Source: Lepisosteus oculatus (taxonomy: Eukaryota; Chordata; Actinopteri; Semionotiformes; Lepisosteidae). Taken from it: a DNA stretch of 64,000 nucleotides. The stretch spans positions 15,989,817-16,053,816 of the forward strand of contig NC_090699.1 in assembly GCF_040954835.1 (NCBI RefSeq). Reading direction: 5' to 3'. Every line of letters begins with the position of its first letter. The stretch's first letter is position 1. The notes below the pieces were generated by a model, which saw nothing but the letters and a program-made list of their open reading frames with translations, did not search any database and was not told the DNA's origin. Of the stretch, positions 34,501-45,440 are shown piece after piece. A program made the position numbers and the translations under genes.

Positions 34501-36202
34501 GAGCCGGAAGGGCGACATCTTGAGGCATGGCCAATCCGGAATCTGGGACCTGAGAAGAGAAAGGCAAGACGTAGCTCTGGCCTTCCAGAGTCAAGGGCTC
34601 GGGGGAGAGCCAGTCACCCTCAGAGCTCAAGGGCAGCGCAGGAGGCTTCGATTTATGGATGCGGAGGTGGCTTTTCAAGGCGGCGAGGTGGGGGTAGTGC
34701 TTCTGGCAAATCGAGCACTGAAAGACTCCTGTCTGGTGGGAGCGCTTGTGGTTGATCAGGCTGCCAGCATGCCGATAGCTCTTGCCACAAAGCTGGCACT
34801 TGAAGCGGCGCTCATCCGATCCCGTTACCTCTGCCGCGGCCTGATTCACCTTGGGTTCCCCTTTGGCCGCCGGCGTCCCTTCTGGGTTTCCCTCTTCCTG
34901 TTCGGGCGGCACGTCTTCATCCTGCAGACCTGCATCGTGCGTGAGGTAATGAGCCTTAAGGCTTTCGAGGTCGGAGTAGCTCTCCCCACAGAAGGCGCAG
35001 GTGTACATCTGTCCATTCACGGCCGCCACAGACTCCTCCTCTTCAGCCTCTTCCTTCTCGTCGCTCCGGCCAATCAGAGGTGGATGCGCATAGACGCCAT
35101 CATCAGGGGATCCGACCCCGGTGTAGTCATAAGACAAGTCGTCGGAGAAGTCGTCGGGCGGCCCCAGCGAGAGAGAGGTGCTGTTGTGCAGCAGCACGTG
35201 GTCCTGAAACTCCCCCTCGCTGGAGAACGCCACCTGACACAGGTGGCAGAAGTGGGATGCGTCACCGTTCTGAGGCGCCGACAGCTCCGCTGCGGCTGCG
35301 CCCGAGAACGGAGACGCCACTGCTGGACGGCCCTTGGACTTGCTGTGGATTCGCAAGTGGCTCTTGAGAGCTGCCAGGTTATTGAACTGCTTGTAGCAGA
35401 CGTGGCACTCGTACGCCCCCAACTGGTGGGACTTCTTGTGGTTTATGAGACTGCCATGGTGCCTGTACGTTTTCTCACACTGGTTGCACTTGAACGGCCG
35501 GTCTTCCTCGGTGCTCGGCTTGTCCACCCCTGCTTCCAGGTGGGCGTCTGGCTGGAGCCCGCAATCGGGGCTCGAGTCCGTTACCGAAGCCTGGGAATCC
35601 GCCTGCTCCGACGGGTCCTGTTCCAGAAAGGTATCGCGGTCCCTGCTGCCCCCGGGTGGGTCGAGGACATCCCCCACCTCCCTGAGGAACGGAGGAGGGG
35701 GCGGATTATTGCTGGGAGCTGGCGGGGGCACACCGGTCAACATGCCGCTGGGGTCCCCCGGAGAGGCTTCCCCGGGAATCGCGTCGGGCCCGCTTTCCGT
35801 TTCGTCAGATCCTGCCACCACGGGGCCCAGGGGCTCCCCCGGAGGGCCGTGCAGCTTCTGGTGAGTGGCCAGCTGCGTGGCCAGTCGGAAGGCCTTGCCG
35901 CACACCGGGCAGGGGTAGTTCTTGCCCGGCGTGTGGATGCGCAGGTGGTTCTTCAGCGCCAAGGGGTTGCTGAGCTCCCGCGCGCACACGGGGCACTGGA
36001 ACGACCCCACCTCGTGGGTCTTCTTGTGGTTGACCAGGCTGCCCGCGTGCCGGTACCCGCGACCGCACTGCTCGCACCAGAAGCGCCGCTCCTCCTCGTG
36101 CTGGTAGTGGCTCTCCACGTGCTCCAGCAGACCGGGCCAGCTCGGACACACCACCTCGCACTGCTTGCACTGGAAGCCGGTGGTCCGGGCCTGGTCCTGC
36201 AT
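28529..36202 (-). CDS. znf646: ZNF646 orthologue, C2H2 zinc-finger protein, three coding exons
   Basis: Exons 36202-33558, 31005-29737 and 29300-28529 join in phase 2 at both junctions (AAGAG/gtaag to ctgcag/GCAC; TTCAC/gtgagt to ccacag/GTGT). This gives 1561 residues; human ZNF646 is about 1830. About 32 C2H2 fingers are present: 16 in the first exon, 9 in the second and 7 in the third. Many follow the ZNF646 signature pair YRHAGSLLNHK.SH plus NLMALKNHLRIH. The N-terminal finger without a partner (FQCKQCEVVCPSWPG) also fits ZNF646. Some fingers (near GAVCDDYYPLGAH and GETYSDIAG) have a degenerate second half. Linkers between finger groups are long and acidic or proline-rich. It is a presumed nuclear DNA-binding regulator; its targets are not known from sequence. 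The first exon is preceded by a (TCC)n tract and an AG directly before the ATG, so an upstream exon may add residues (see 38518-38532). Confidence 0.92.
29415..29695 (+). repeat. SINE3 (5S-derived) copy, 3' half with (ATT)n tail
   Basis: 'ggcctcctaataacccccct', 'gcagactggagcatcatcca', then 'gtgtccagaagagcgctgta' and an (ATT)n tail. It sits in the second coding intron of ZNF646. Confidence 0.85.
32365..32690 (-). repeat. tRNA-type SINE, nearly full length
   Basis: Minus-strand copy. It starts with 'ccatgtaaggcagcaatgct' and 'gggctaccatgctgt' at the tRNA-like head (right end) and ends in 'aagtgctttgtccagtacag' at the left. It lies within a ZNF646 intron. Confidence 0.8.
33005..33195 (+). repeat. 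51-bp tandem repeat derived from CR1-like LINE ORF
   Basis: About 3.5 units of 'ctgaaggaactgagtctctt' and 'tagtctgaacgg'. In frame it reads TDRLKELSLFSLNG repeatedly, matching the RLKELGLFSLEKRR region near the C-terminus of CR1-type reverse transcriptases. A related array is at 48985-49160. Confidence 0.75.
33340..33500 (+). repeat. CR1-like LINE tail, one module
   Basis: 'ctttacacgaagggtgctgt' then 'gtggaaccaactgcccggcc'. Together with the 33005 array it is probably one LINE insertion. It ends about 60 bp from the ZNF646 donor. Confidence 0.7.
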
Positions 36203-36245
36203 CTCAGGAGGAGGAGGAGGAGGAGGAGGAGGAGGAGGATTTGGG
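36203..36245 (-). repeat. (TCC)n microsatellite directly upstream of the ZNF646 ATG exon
   Basis: About ten TCC units on the minus strand end in TGAG next to the ATG. If the AG is used as a splice acceptor, this is an unusual polypyrimidine tract with a G at -3, which is a weak acceptor. Confidence 0.7.
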
Positions 36246-36784
36246 AAGGACCCCTCCCTCCCTCCTTTCCCTCAGGGGCAGGAGAGCTTTCGAAAAGACA
36301 ACGGGCACGCTTTCTCACAGCAATCTGTCCACGGGGCAGGCGCGCGCAGTCCTCATGCCGCCCAGATGAGCCGGAATCAAACCTCCTGGTCAGGATCCGG
36401 AGACTCACATCCCTTCTCCCGACGCCAGCACCGTCACAGATCCCCGGAGCGGATCAGGGCGCAGGGCTGCGAAAACAAAGGCCGACGACCATATAAATTA
36501 AACTAAGAAACTAAGATAAAGAACTGAGACGGCTGCAGGATTTTTACCTGGACACATTAAACCCCTGCACAATCCTCCATCAAATACTATGAATAGCAGG
36601 TATGGCTGATTATTCCTTCTGTGTAACATTTTCATATCCCAGCAAAACAGAAAGAGAGTGCTGTCTCTGGATGTTAGCCTGCATACGAACAGAAGAACTA
36701 TGGCTCATTTGGCCCATTTGATAGCAGTTATTTGACCCCAGAATCATGCTCGAGAGCTGCCTCTGGATCTGTCGCACATCTAGC

Positions 36785-36985
36785 CAGTTTTGTAGTATAT
36801 GGAAAGCTTGTTCAACTCTCTCGCCACCCTTTGTGTAAAGTGGTGCCTCCAGACCTGGTTGGAGGATCTCATCCAGCTGTTTCTTGAGAGAAACCAGGGC
36901 ATCGGCCTCAACTACCAGGCTGGACAGCTTGCTCCAGACTCCCACTACCCTTTGTGTAAAGTAGTCCCCGCTGTCCTCTTGGCCG
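36785..36985 (-). repeat. CR1-like LINE tail, two modules
   Basis: 'accctttgtgtaaagtggtg' and 'accctttgtgtaaagtagtc' mark the two modules. Minus-strand translation gives VVGVWSKLSSLVVEADALVS and LKKQLDEIL. Confidence 0.8.
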
Positions 36986-36989
36986 TGAC

Positions 36990-38000
36990 AGAAAACGACA
37001 ATAGTACTGTACCAGAAATTATTTTTTTGGTCAAGTATTTTGTACAGTAGTGCCCATTTCCTCAACAAGGGACAGTGTTTAAGCCCCGGGTTCACTGCTC
37101 CCTTATGAGCAAGTTACTGAACGTCTCTTCCTGACCCAACCTTCAGACGAGACCTTTAACCCAGGCCCTGTTGTCAGAGATTTCACAGCAGCAGCAGCCC
37201 ATGAAACTCAAACTTTGGGCAAGGCATCTGGGTTTCTGGTTCCAGCCACCTGCAACTCTTTGCCTAAAGAAGCATCTCCTATTTTGAGTCATTAAGTGAA
37301 CCTACTGCCTATATCACACCCTGGGATGAATCCCAGCGCGACACAGGGGTGAGAAACTGCCTGTCCTGCCCCCAGTTCAAAGTATCCTGCCACCCTCAAA
37401 ACAAACATCCCATATCTCTAGAGGCCGTCCGCACAAGCTTAGCGACAATCAGGGGGTCGATTAGACAACTTCAGGAACAATGAGAGGAAGAGGCCTCAGC
37501 CTTGAACGTATCGGAGAAACATCGAAGGCCGGTCGCAAAAAAACAAACAATCGAAGATACACGGAATGAAGGCTTCGTGGGACACAGTTTAAAGGGACAA
37601 CCCGCACTACAATTGGGAATTCATTACCAAAAAAAACCTCTCCAAGTCTGCCCCGCGTCACTCCCAGACTTCAACAAAAGCTCATTAGTTCAAATTGTGA
37701 GTTGATATTAGCTTCTGGCGCGACTGCCACGCCATGGTGAAAAGATCGCTCAATTGTGGTCGCGCTTCGTCTGGTCTGCGTTCTGCGTGGGGCTTCAAAA
37801 TCCCTACGACAGGAGAAGACAGGACGAGGAGGGGGGGTCGGACTCCGTCCGAGACCCCGTTTCACCAGATGAAGGAGCGGTTCAACCTCTCACGCTCAGG
37901 CGGCTCGACATTTTGTGGAGCGGTGAGCAGATGAGACTCCTTCGCTTTGAATGAGTAATAACCGCGTGGGATCAGCACTTTGCGGAAGAAAAAAAGTGGG
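36990..38000. other. No gene recognised (region upstream of ZNF646)
   Basis: A degraded LINE piece lies near 37230-37300 ('ctttgcctaaagaagcatct'). The right part becomes GC-rich towards the promoter region. The overlapping short ORFs are not convincing. Confidence 0.4.
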
Positions 38001-38765
38001 TCTAGCCGACGCTGTGACCCAGACCGGAGAGTTTAGCCGTCCGGCCCGAAGTTACAGAGAGCTCCCGGGGTCGTCCCGGGACGAGCTGCGGGGAAACGCC
38101 GCCGCGGTGCCCGACACGACACGACACGACTCGCCACGCCACGCCGAACGCCCGAGCTCGACCGGCTCCGTCGCGTCACTACCAACTCATCCCCGGTCGC
38201 ACAGGTTGTGTTTATTCCGTTGGAAGTGGAAAATCATATCTTACAAGTTAGCTTAGGGTCTTAGTGATCACATCTTACACGTTACTAACCCGCCGCGTTC
38301 AGGCAATTGACTGCCGCTGGGGACCAGGATCAGTCCCCTCAGTGCGGGAGGTCGCTGCTGGTGTTATTTTCTCTCAAGCCCAGTTCGCCGTGTTATTATT
38401 GAACACACACCGAGAGAGAGAGAGACGGTCTCACACACACACACAAAGATCGCTTCCCTAAACAAACGGGCTGAAAAAGAGGGAAGGATGGCGACGAGGG
38501 AAACCGAGCGAACCTACCCGGTCCGCCGCCATCCTGCGCGGGCCACCCTGTTCACAGGCCGTCCTGGACCGGGATCGGATTTGGGGTTTTAGTCACAGCC
38601 GCTCAACCCGTCCTCTCGCCTCCTCTCGATCTCTGTCTGTCTTCGGCTCCACACACTTCCTGCTGGGGTTGCTAAGAAACAGGAAGTGTGTCCCCGCGAA
38701 AGCCTTCCCCCCCTTCTCCGCCGACACAGTGGCTGTTCGGATCCGGCCAGCCGCCAGGTAACATA
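38000..38765 (-). promoter_or_regulatory. CpG-rich candidate promoter and 5' exon of ZNF646
   Basis: CpG-rich block. On the minus strand ATG-GCG-GCG-GAC-CGG at 38532-38518 is followed directly by the donor-like GTAGGT. Joined to the exon starting at 36202 this would keep frame and add MAADR to ZNF646. If not translated, it is a 5' UTR exon. An 11-bp inverted repeat with two ETS cores (CACACTTCCTG at 38652-38662, CAGGAAGTGTG at 38680-38690) lies about 120 bases upstream of the ATG. Confidence 0.45.
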
Positions 38766-38899
38766 ATAACAAAAACAAACTTAACCACTCTGTAATGGTA
38801 TGTAACTCTGCAAATTATACATTTTTTCAAAAAGAGGTTGCCTAACTAAAAGTCGTAATAAATGAACACAATGCATAAATAATACATAAATAAATAAAT

Positions 38900-38980
38900 C
38901 ACACCCGAAGAAGGCTCCACAGCCGAAACGTTGTTTCTTCCCTTCTCTTTTCAGCAGGGAATAAACCTTTACCTGTTCCA
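38900..38980 (+). repeat. Unnamed repeat ('gaagaaggctccacagcc' family)
   Basis: The cleanest copy in the window: 'cccgaagaaggctccacagc' then 'cgaaacgttgtttcttccct' and 'cagcagggaataaaccttta'. Relatives are at 26345-26564 and 51515-51630. Confidence 0.65.
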
Positions 38981-39459
38981 TAAATAAACACGTTTTTCTT
39001 TTATATCCTGGATAGAGAACTACAGATTAGCAAGCGGGGCAGCCCTTCACGTCACCTCGTCCGTATCGCCCATTTCACATATACAATTATGTATGAAAAT
39101 TTACAGCTGAATTTGTTATAGCGCCATTCATCCAGAAGGATCAGAGGACGCTCTCAAGAACCACCAGTGAAGATTGTCCCAGACGGAGTGCGAAACGGTC
39201 CCCTGGGGTTTTGGGGCTCTGTGTAGGCAAATACCCCCTGGAGCTGTCTAGATCCGGGTATTGTACCCTGAAACAGGACAATTCTAAAATATTTGGATAT
39301 TTATTTGTTGGAAAAAAAAAGAGATTTGCATTTTTCAACCCTTACATTGGTGTCGTATTTTACCTTGTATTTAACTATTTGAATGTATTTTTGGTAAAGT
39401 GGTAGTTACTGTTTTTTTAGTTAATTTATTACTTAAAAAAGCTCAGTTTAAAACTGATA

Positions 39460-39610
39460 ATAGGAGGTATGTCTTTACACAAAAGGTGGTGGGAGTGGGG
39501 AACAAGCTGCCCAGCCATGTTGTTTAAGCTGATACCCAGACTTAATTCAAGAAACATATGAATGAGATCCTGAGGTAAGATCCTGGAATCAATTAACTAC
39601 TAGCATCTAG
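39460..39610 (+). repeat. CR1-like LINE tail, one module
   Basis: 'ctttacacaaaaggtggtgg' then 'gggaacaagctgcccagcca' and 'agaaacatatgaatgagatc'. Confidence 0.8.
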
Positions 39611-40307
39611 ATGACCTTTCTGGTCTTGGCCTTGGCCTACATAATCCTCTTCAGTGCACCGGGTAATTCTGTGAGGTGAAAGAATGGGGAAATACCTGAA
39701 AGTATCTGATGGTGTCAGTTGGGGAGCTGGGTGGATTGAATCAAAAGGCAAGACATACACTGGAAATATGTAAAAAGTATCATTTTTAGTTTTAACAGTT
39801 GTGAATTCCTCTGGCTGTGAAGTGTCTATTTCTGTATCTATTTCAATATGCTGTCCACTTTCTTGTGTTTCTGGTATTTAAATAAAAACTTATTTAAAAA
39901 AACAAGTCAAGCCGAAGAGGGGAGGCAGACAGGAGCGCAGGGCACCTGCGTGACCTGTGACCTGTGACCTGGGCTCTTCTCCGCTCCTGGCGAACTGCGG
40001 CGGAAGCTGGCGCTCGGACACACGCACTGTACAATATTACCACGCAGCTCTGGCGCGCCGCCCTTTTCTTAAAGCCGAAGACACAGTTTCATCACCAACA
40101 AAGACCCCTGACATTGTTTCATTCTTTTTCCGTTTTTTTTATTTGACGATGGTACAGCGCACATTCGTAACGAGGAATAATCTAATCGAATAAAAAGTGG
40201 ACAAAAATGCGTTAATGTTAACACTATTTGTAGCCATGTAAATTTTAAAACTAACAAAATATACTATTTTTTTCATTACAATTGCGGTAGCAATACAAAG
40301 CTAATGC

Positions 40308-40348
<41 letters not shown>

Positions 40349-40350
40349 GT
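40308..40350. repeat. (ATT)n microsatellite
   Basis: About 13 ATT units, passing into TAG-containing variants. Confidence 0.95.
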
Positions 40351-40429
40351 ATTAGTATTAGTATTGCACTTCAGATAAGTTGGCCCTGCGGCTCCTTCAC
40401 TAGGTGTCTCCTCCTCTCCTCTTCCCTGT

Positions 40430-41035
40430 GATGGTCCTAAAGCCGGCCCGCCTCCTCTCCCTCCCTCCCTTCCTCTCTCACTCTCTCTCTGCCCGACGAG
40501 GCTGGTTCAAGCGCGGCCCCTTTGGAGAAACAGCACGGCGCTTTTGTGTTACAGTAACCATCGCCGAGCTGGATATCCGCTCCCGCCCGGCCTCAGGTGA
40601 GATCGCCGCCTCCTCAGAACTGCGGGCCGCGGCAGCCGGTCCGGTCCGGTCCGCTCCGGCTCCCGGCTGCCGCCGCTGCCTGCACGCTTGTCGCAAGAAC
40701 TGCACCGGTTCCGGCTGCGGGTTTGACTCGGCGGCGCTGCCTTGTCTGGTCCTAAAGCCAGCCATTTTGTCTGCTTCGTTTTCGAACTTGTTTTTTTTTT
40801 AAAACGTGTATTTAATGGGAGAACAACAGGAGAAGCGCTTTTGCCACATAAGCGGGTTTTTAGTGAAACGCGACGCGGCGTTTCAGACGCGCCGACGGCG
40901 AGACTTTCCAAGCCAGGCGTTAAACGTTACGGTAACAAATTTAAGCCGCTGGCGAGGCTCGGAAAGGTTTAACTTCTCCGAGCGCACCCTCCCTCTCTCT
41001 CTCCCAGAGGTCCTAAAGCCAGCCATTTTGTGATT
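40430..41035 (+). promoter_or_regulatory. Candidate CpG promoter of ZNF668 with repeated YY1-like element
   Basis: GC-rich block with a donor-like CCTCAG/GTGAGA at 40596/40597, which could end a 5' UTR exon. The element GGTCCTAAAGCCAGCCATTT (continuing TTGT) occurs perfectly at 40748 and 41009 and in shortened form (GGTCCTAAAGCCGGCC) at 40433. Its reverse complement carries ACAAAATGGC, close to the YY1 core. The presumed coding exon acceptor is at 42032. Confidence 0.4.
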
Positions 41036-41604
41036 GCCTTCAAATCTGCTATTCGCGCAAGGAGGGGTGATGGAAAGGTACCCCAGCGGTCCTGCACTCC
41101 TGTTCGGTCCTAGCGGGCATGTACCCCTGGAACTTGTTCGGAAAAACAACTGCTGGCTTTTAAGTCCGTTATTCAGAAGCGCTGGTTTGGTAGTCAGGAA
41201 AGCTGTAATACAAATAATATACCTGCATAGAAGATAGAAGAAGCATTAAATAATTCCTGGGAGCCTTTCAAAACGTCCTTTTTTGCTCTCTTTTAATGAA
41301 AGCCTTTGTAGCTCTTTAAACGCCAAAGAGTAATTTAGATATTCAGGGGTGGTATCGAGGTCAATCAGGCAGCGAAAAGGAACTAAGCGATATTTGATCA
41401 AAGATCAGAAAGAGAAAGTTTTTCTTTCGAGCTTTGGGCGTGCGGGGCCACCAGGGAAGTGACCTGGAGTGACCCTGGAAGCCCTTGGGGTCAGGTTTGA
41501 AGCGCCCCCCTCTCTTTAAACGAACCACGACTCTTGGGTTGTGAGCAAATCGACACAAAAAGACAGTTGACAAACGGGGAGTCAGGAGGCACTTTGGCCC
41601 ATCT

Positions 41605-41800
41605 AGCCGGTTTAGTAGGGGCTGGGCAGCTTGTTCCACACTCCCACCACCCTTTGTGTAAAGTAGAACGTCCTGTCCTGACTGCAAGATCTCATCCAGC
41701 TGTTTTTTGAGAGAAGTCAGGGTATTGACTTTGACAACATGGCTGCGCAACTTGACCCACACTCCCACCACTCTCTGTGTAAGTGAGGGCCTTTTGATTC
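41605..41800 (-). repeat. CR1-like LINE tail, two modules
   Basis: 'ttgttccacactcccaccac' and, 125 bases on, 'acccacactcccaccactct'. It lies in the presumed first intron of ZNF668. Confidence 0.8.
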
Positions 41801-42086
41801 TGGAGGCCTGAGATTCAGTGAAGACTCTTCAGGTGGAAACCTCTCTATGGGGGTTCAGTCAGGGTCCTGGTCTGGGGGATGGGCTTTTTTTTGGGGGGGG
41901 AGAGACTGACCTGTGCCCTCAGAGATGTTTTTCGGGGCTTGGTGACCCGCTGGGGAAGACCTCTGGAGCTCAGTGTTTGCGCGCCTGTGAATGCCGTTAC
42001 CGTCGGTAACGGTGCCTGTTCTCTGTTGCCAGGGGAAACCGCAGAAGACAATCCCAGCAGGCTGAGCGCCTGTGCCCTGAGTAAAG

Positions 42087-43925
42087 ATGGCCTCCGCCCA
42101 GCCCGGGAGCTCCCCCTCTGCCGCGGAGCGCGCTGACCCCCCCTCCGCGGAGGGCGAGGGCCTGAAGGAGGAGCAGGGGGAGAGCGAGCCGCGGGGCGCG
42201 CCGAAGGAGGACGAAGAGGGGGAGGCGGAAACCAGGAAGCGGAAGGGCCGGCAGGCCAGGCCGGGCCGCCCGCACCGCTGCGCCGCGTGCCAGCAGGCCT
42301 TCCCCAGCGCGGCGGCGCTGCGGGCCCACCGGGCCTCCCACTGCAAGGAGCGGGCTGCGCACGGCTGCGGGCACTGCGGCAAGGCCTTCCCCAGCCGGGC
42401 GCAGCTGGCCAAGCACCAGCGCGCCCACTCGGCGCAGCGGCCCTTCCAGTGCCCGCAGTGCCACAAGGCCTACAAGACGCCCACCGAGCTGCGCAACCAC
42501 TCGCGCTCCCACACGGGCGAGAAGCCCTTCGTCTGCGCCGAGTGCGGCAAGGCCTTCATGCAGGCCATCTGCCTGCGCATCCACGCCACGCAGCACAGCG
42601 GCGAGCGGCCCCACGCCTGCCCGCACTGCGCCAAGAGCTACCCCACCCTGTCCAAGCTCAAGGTGCACCAGCGCTCCCACACGGGCGAGAAGCCCTACCT
42701 GTGCGCCGAGTGCGGCAAGAGCTTCGCCGACCCCTCCGTCTACCGCAAGCACCGGCGCAACCACCAGGGCCACCGGCCCTACGCCTGCGGCCAGTGCGGC
42801 AAGACCTACACGGAGCTGAAGGACCTGAAGAACCACGAGCGCTCGCACACGGGCGAGAAGCCCTACCTGTGCTCGGACTGCGGCAAGGCCTTCTCCCGCT
42901 CGTCCTCGCTGGCCTGCCACCTGCGCATCCACGCCCAGAGCAAGCCCTACGGCTGCGAGCAGTGCGGCAAGGGCTTCACGCAGCTCTCCTCCTACCAGAG
43001 CCACCTGCGCACCCACTCCGGCGAGAAGCCCTTCCTCTGCCCGCAGTGCGGCAAGATGTTCTCCGACCCCTCCAGCTTCCGCCGCCACCAGAGGGCGCAC
43101 TCGGGCTTCAAGCCCTACCCCTGCGACAAGTGCGCCAAGCGCTTCAGGCAGCCGGCCGACCTGGCGGTGCACCAGCGCGTGCACTCGGGCCAGCGGCCCT
43201 ACAAGTGCCAGAGCTGCGACAAGGCCTTCGTGGCCTCCTGGGACCTGCGGCGCCACCTGCTGGTGCACACGGGGCTGCGGCCCTTCTCCTGCGCCGAGTG
43301 CGGCAAGGCCTTCGCCGAGCGCTCCAGCCTCAACAAGCACCGGCGCGTGCACTCCGGCGAGCGGCCCTTCAAGTGCGGCCTGTGCCTCAAGGCCTTCGTG
43401 GTGTCGTCCAGCCTGCGCAAGCACGAGCGCACCCACCTGGCCGAGCAGCGGGCGCCGGCGCCGGCCCCCGCCCCGGACCCCGCCGCCGCCGCGCTGGCGC
43501 AGTTCGCCTGCCCGCAGTGCGAGCTGGTCTTCCCCAGCTGGGCCTCCCTGCGGGCCCACGAGGCCCTGCACCCCTCGGGGTTCGGGGAGCCGGGGGCCCC
43601 CGAGAGGGCTGCCCCTGCCCCGGCGGCGGCGGCAGAGGCGCGCCCCCACACCTGCGCCCAGTGCGGGAAGGGCTTCCTGAACAAGGCGGGCCTGCGCAAG
43701 CACGAGCGGATCCACTCCAGCAGCCGCCCCCACGCCTGCGAGCAGTGCGGCAAGGCCTTCCTGTTCGCCGCCTACCTGCGCAAGCACCAGCGCACCCACC
43801 GCGGAGACGCCCCCCCGCCCCCGCCCCCCCCCGAGGAGCCCCACGCCCTGCCCCTCACCACCGTCCCCCTGGCCGCCTTCCAGGCCCTGCCCGCCGCCGC
43901 CGTGTACATCGACAAGCCCGAGTGA
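42087..43925 (+). CDS. znf668: ZNF668 orthologue, C2H2 zinc-finger protein
   Basis: Encodes 612 residues in one exon that starts after an acceptor at 42032 (ctgttgccag). Seventeen C2H2 fingers can be counted. Fourteen run almost without gap (residues about 64-450) with TGEKP-type linkers, and three lie in the C-terminal third. Distinctive ZNF668 strings are present: LKIHQRSH-like [67 protein letters not shown] and [14 protein letters not shown]. Human ZNF668 is 619 residues with 16 fingers. The N-terminal 60 residues are acidic and basic low complexity. Nuclear; human ZNF668 is linked to DNA repair and p53 regulation, which is known of the family and not seen here. It is transcribed away from ZNF646, as in mammals. 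Codon third positions are almost all G or C, which leaves long false ORFs in the other frames. Confidence 0.95.
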   Translation: MASAQPGSSPSAAERADPPSAEGEGLKEEQGESEPRGAPKEDEEGEAETRKRKGRQARPGRPHRCAACQQAFPSAAALRAHRASHCKERAAHGCGHCGKAFPSRAQLAKHQRAHSAQRPFQCPQCHKAYKTPTELRNHSRSHTGEKPFVCAECGKAFMQAICLRIHATQHSGERPHACPHCAKSYPTLSKLKVHQRSHTGEKPYLCAECGKSFADPSVYRKHRRNHQGHRPYACGQCGKTYTELKDLKNHERSHTGEKPYLCSDCGKAFSRSSSLACHLRIHAQSKPYGCEQCGKGFTQLSSYQSHLRTHSGEKPFLCPQCGKMFSDPSSFRRHQRAHSGFKPYPCDKCAKRFRQPADLAVHQRVHSGQRPYKCQSCDKAFVASWDLRRHLLVHTGLRPFSCAECGKAFAERSSLNKHRRVHSGERPFKCGLCLKAFVVSSSLRKHERTHLAEQRAPAPAPAPDPAAAALAQFACPQCELVFPSWASLRAHEALHPSGFGEPGAPERAAPAPAAAAEARPHTCAQCGKGFLNKAGLRKHERIHSSSRPHACEQCGKAFLFAAYLRKHQRTHRGDAPPPPPPPEEPHALPLTTVPLAAFQALPAAAVYIDKPE

Positions 43926-44780
43926 CCGAGCCCCAGGACCCAGACTGGTGCCCCGCCAGCGCCGTCCTCGAGCTCCGGCCGCGCCACAGCGCCCCCCGCA
44001 GGGCGGGGGTGACGCTCCTCTGCTCGGCGGGCGGGCAGAGCGGATGGGGGCCGGGGCGTGCTCGGGTGTGCCCTGATCCCAGCTCCGGGACGAAAGGCGC
44101 CCTCTTCCCCGGGGTCCAGGAGAGAAGCCGCGCCAGTGGTCCCGCCACATACGCCAGTGGGCTCGTGTTTATCCGCTTTTCCCAGACAGTGATGCGGAAG
44201 ACGTCACGCCCACCGGGCACGGGTGGCGGGGTGGTGATGGGGTGTGCTGTGCTGCAGCCTCGGTCACTCCCAGGTGAGCAGAAAAGCGAGGGGGGACGAG
44301 ATAGTCAGCCGGGAACTGATTTCTCCCCACCGCCCCGGGCGGGGACGGTGTGTGTGTGTGTGTGTGCACGCGCGCTAGAAAAAACACACATTCACAAGGG
44401 CGGTCTTCGGGAAAACGGAGGTCTCGTCGGCGCGGACCGTGCTGGGCCCGGTCACTCACCGTCACGCCTGGCTTCCCAGACAGAAGGTCAAAGGTCACGG
44501 GCCTTTGAAACCAGCATGTTAAGTTTGATTAAAGTACTTGAAAGGCAGGCAAAAGGAGTGTGTGGTGTTTCTTTTGTCCTTGGACACTCCACAGGCTGTG
44601 GTTTCTGTGTTTTATGCCGCCATGTATATCTTATGCCCTCTCTGAGAGTGAACGAGCGTCTCTCTGGGGCGGGAATTGTTTACGGGATACGCGGAGAGTG
44701 CAGGGCTGGGTAGTTCACTGATTGCAGGAATAGGAGAAAGCTTAACGACTGTGGGAGGCCACTCCGTTCACCTGCCAGCT
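43926..44780 (+). other. ZNF668 3' UTR and flank
   Basis: ATTAAA at 44528-44533 is a possible polyadenylation signal about 600 bases after the stop codon. No other gene was recognised. Confidence 0.4.
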
Positions 44781-44784
44781 GGCT

Positions 44785-44965
44785 GGTAGAGGTTCATTGA
44801 TCCCAGGATCTCATCCAGCTGTTGCTTGACAGAAGGCAGGGTATCGACTTCCACAACATGACTGGGCAACTTGTTCCCCCCTCCCACCAACCTTTGTGTA
44901 AACTAGAGTCTCCTGTCCTGCCTGGAGGATCTCATCCAGCTGTTTTCTCAAAGAAGTCAAGATAA
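44785..44965 (-). repeat. CR1-like LINE tail, two modules
   Basis: Two 'ggatctcatccagctgtt' blocks about 125 bases apart, the second module incomplete. Confidence 0.75.
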
Positions 44966-45294
44966 TGGCTATATGTGCACTATATTGGAGTCCTCGTTTA
45001 GCAAAACACTGTTTGTTTGTCAGATGGGAGTCTGCACTTCCTGCATGTGAAAGACTTTTCCGTTTCTATATCACTTGCTTTAATTAAACCTTCCACCAGA
45101 GGCCAGTAAAGGTCCTGAACGTTTTCAGCAGCGGATCGGCCAAAGATCTTTTCTTGAACCAAAACAAAAAAGTTGCCAGGGGACAATGAAATGATAGTGA
45201 CCAAATCATAGTTTTCCCCTATGAGGTGTGTCAGACTATATCAGTGAAATTTTCAGAACAGCCCGTGAAACACGGCACAAGTGGAAACCATGTG

Positions 45295-45440
45295 GAAACC
45301 TATGCACAGAGGGTGGTGGGAGTGTGGAACAAGTTGCCAAGCTGTGTTATTGAAGCCGGGACCCTGACTTCTCTCAAGAACAGGTGCCTCCGATCCTGGA
45401 AACAAATGTACTGGACAGGCCAAATGGATGTTCAGTGAGC
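45295..45440 (+). repeat. CR1-like LINE tail, one module
   Basis: 'tatgcacagagggtggtggg' then 'gtggaacaagttgccaagct'. It reads RVVGVWNKLPSCVIEAGTLT in frame. Confidence 0.8.

Larger units (their letters stand above)
38766..40425. other. Repeat-bearing spacer between ZNF646 and ZNF668
   Basis: Holds an unnamed repeat at 38900-38980 and a LINE module at 39460-39610. AT-rich sequence and an (ATT)n run at 40308-40350 precede the ZNF668 promoter block. No gene was recognised. Confidence 0.5.

Noticed and set aside
33521-36496. 991-residue ORF on the plus strand
   Set aside because: It is antisense to the first ZNF646 exon. High GC at third codon positions removes stops from the opposite strand. 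The other strand has clear C2H2 fingers.
26345-38980. Hammerhead-ribozyme-like core (CTGAAGA...GCC-GAAAC) in the 'gaagaaggctccacagcc' repeat
   Set aside because: A short stem and a GAAA follow, but three of four copies read CCGAAGA where the core needs CUGANGA, there is an extra A before the stem, and no stem III with a cleavage triplet could be drawn. A covariance-model search would decide.
41997-44713. Long ORFs of 717 (minus) and 808 (plus, other frame) residues over ZNF668
   Set aside because: Both are shadows of the GC-rich ZNF668 coding exon and show only Arg/Ala/Leu/Pro-rich sequence without domains.
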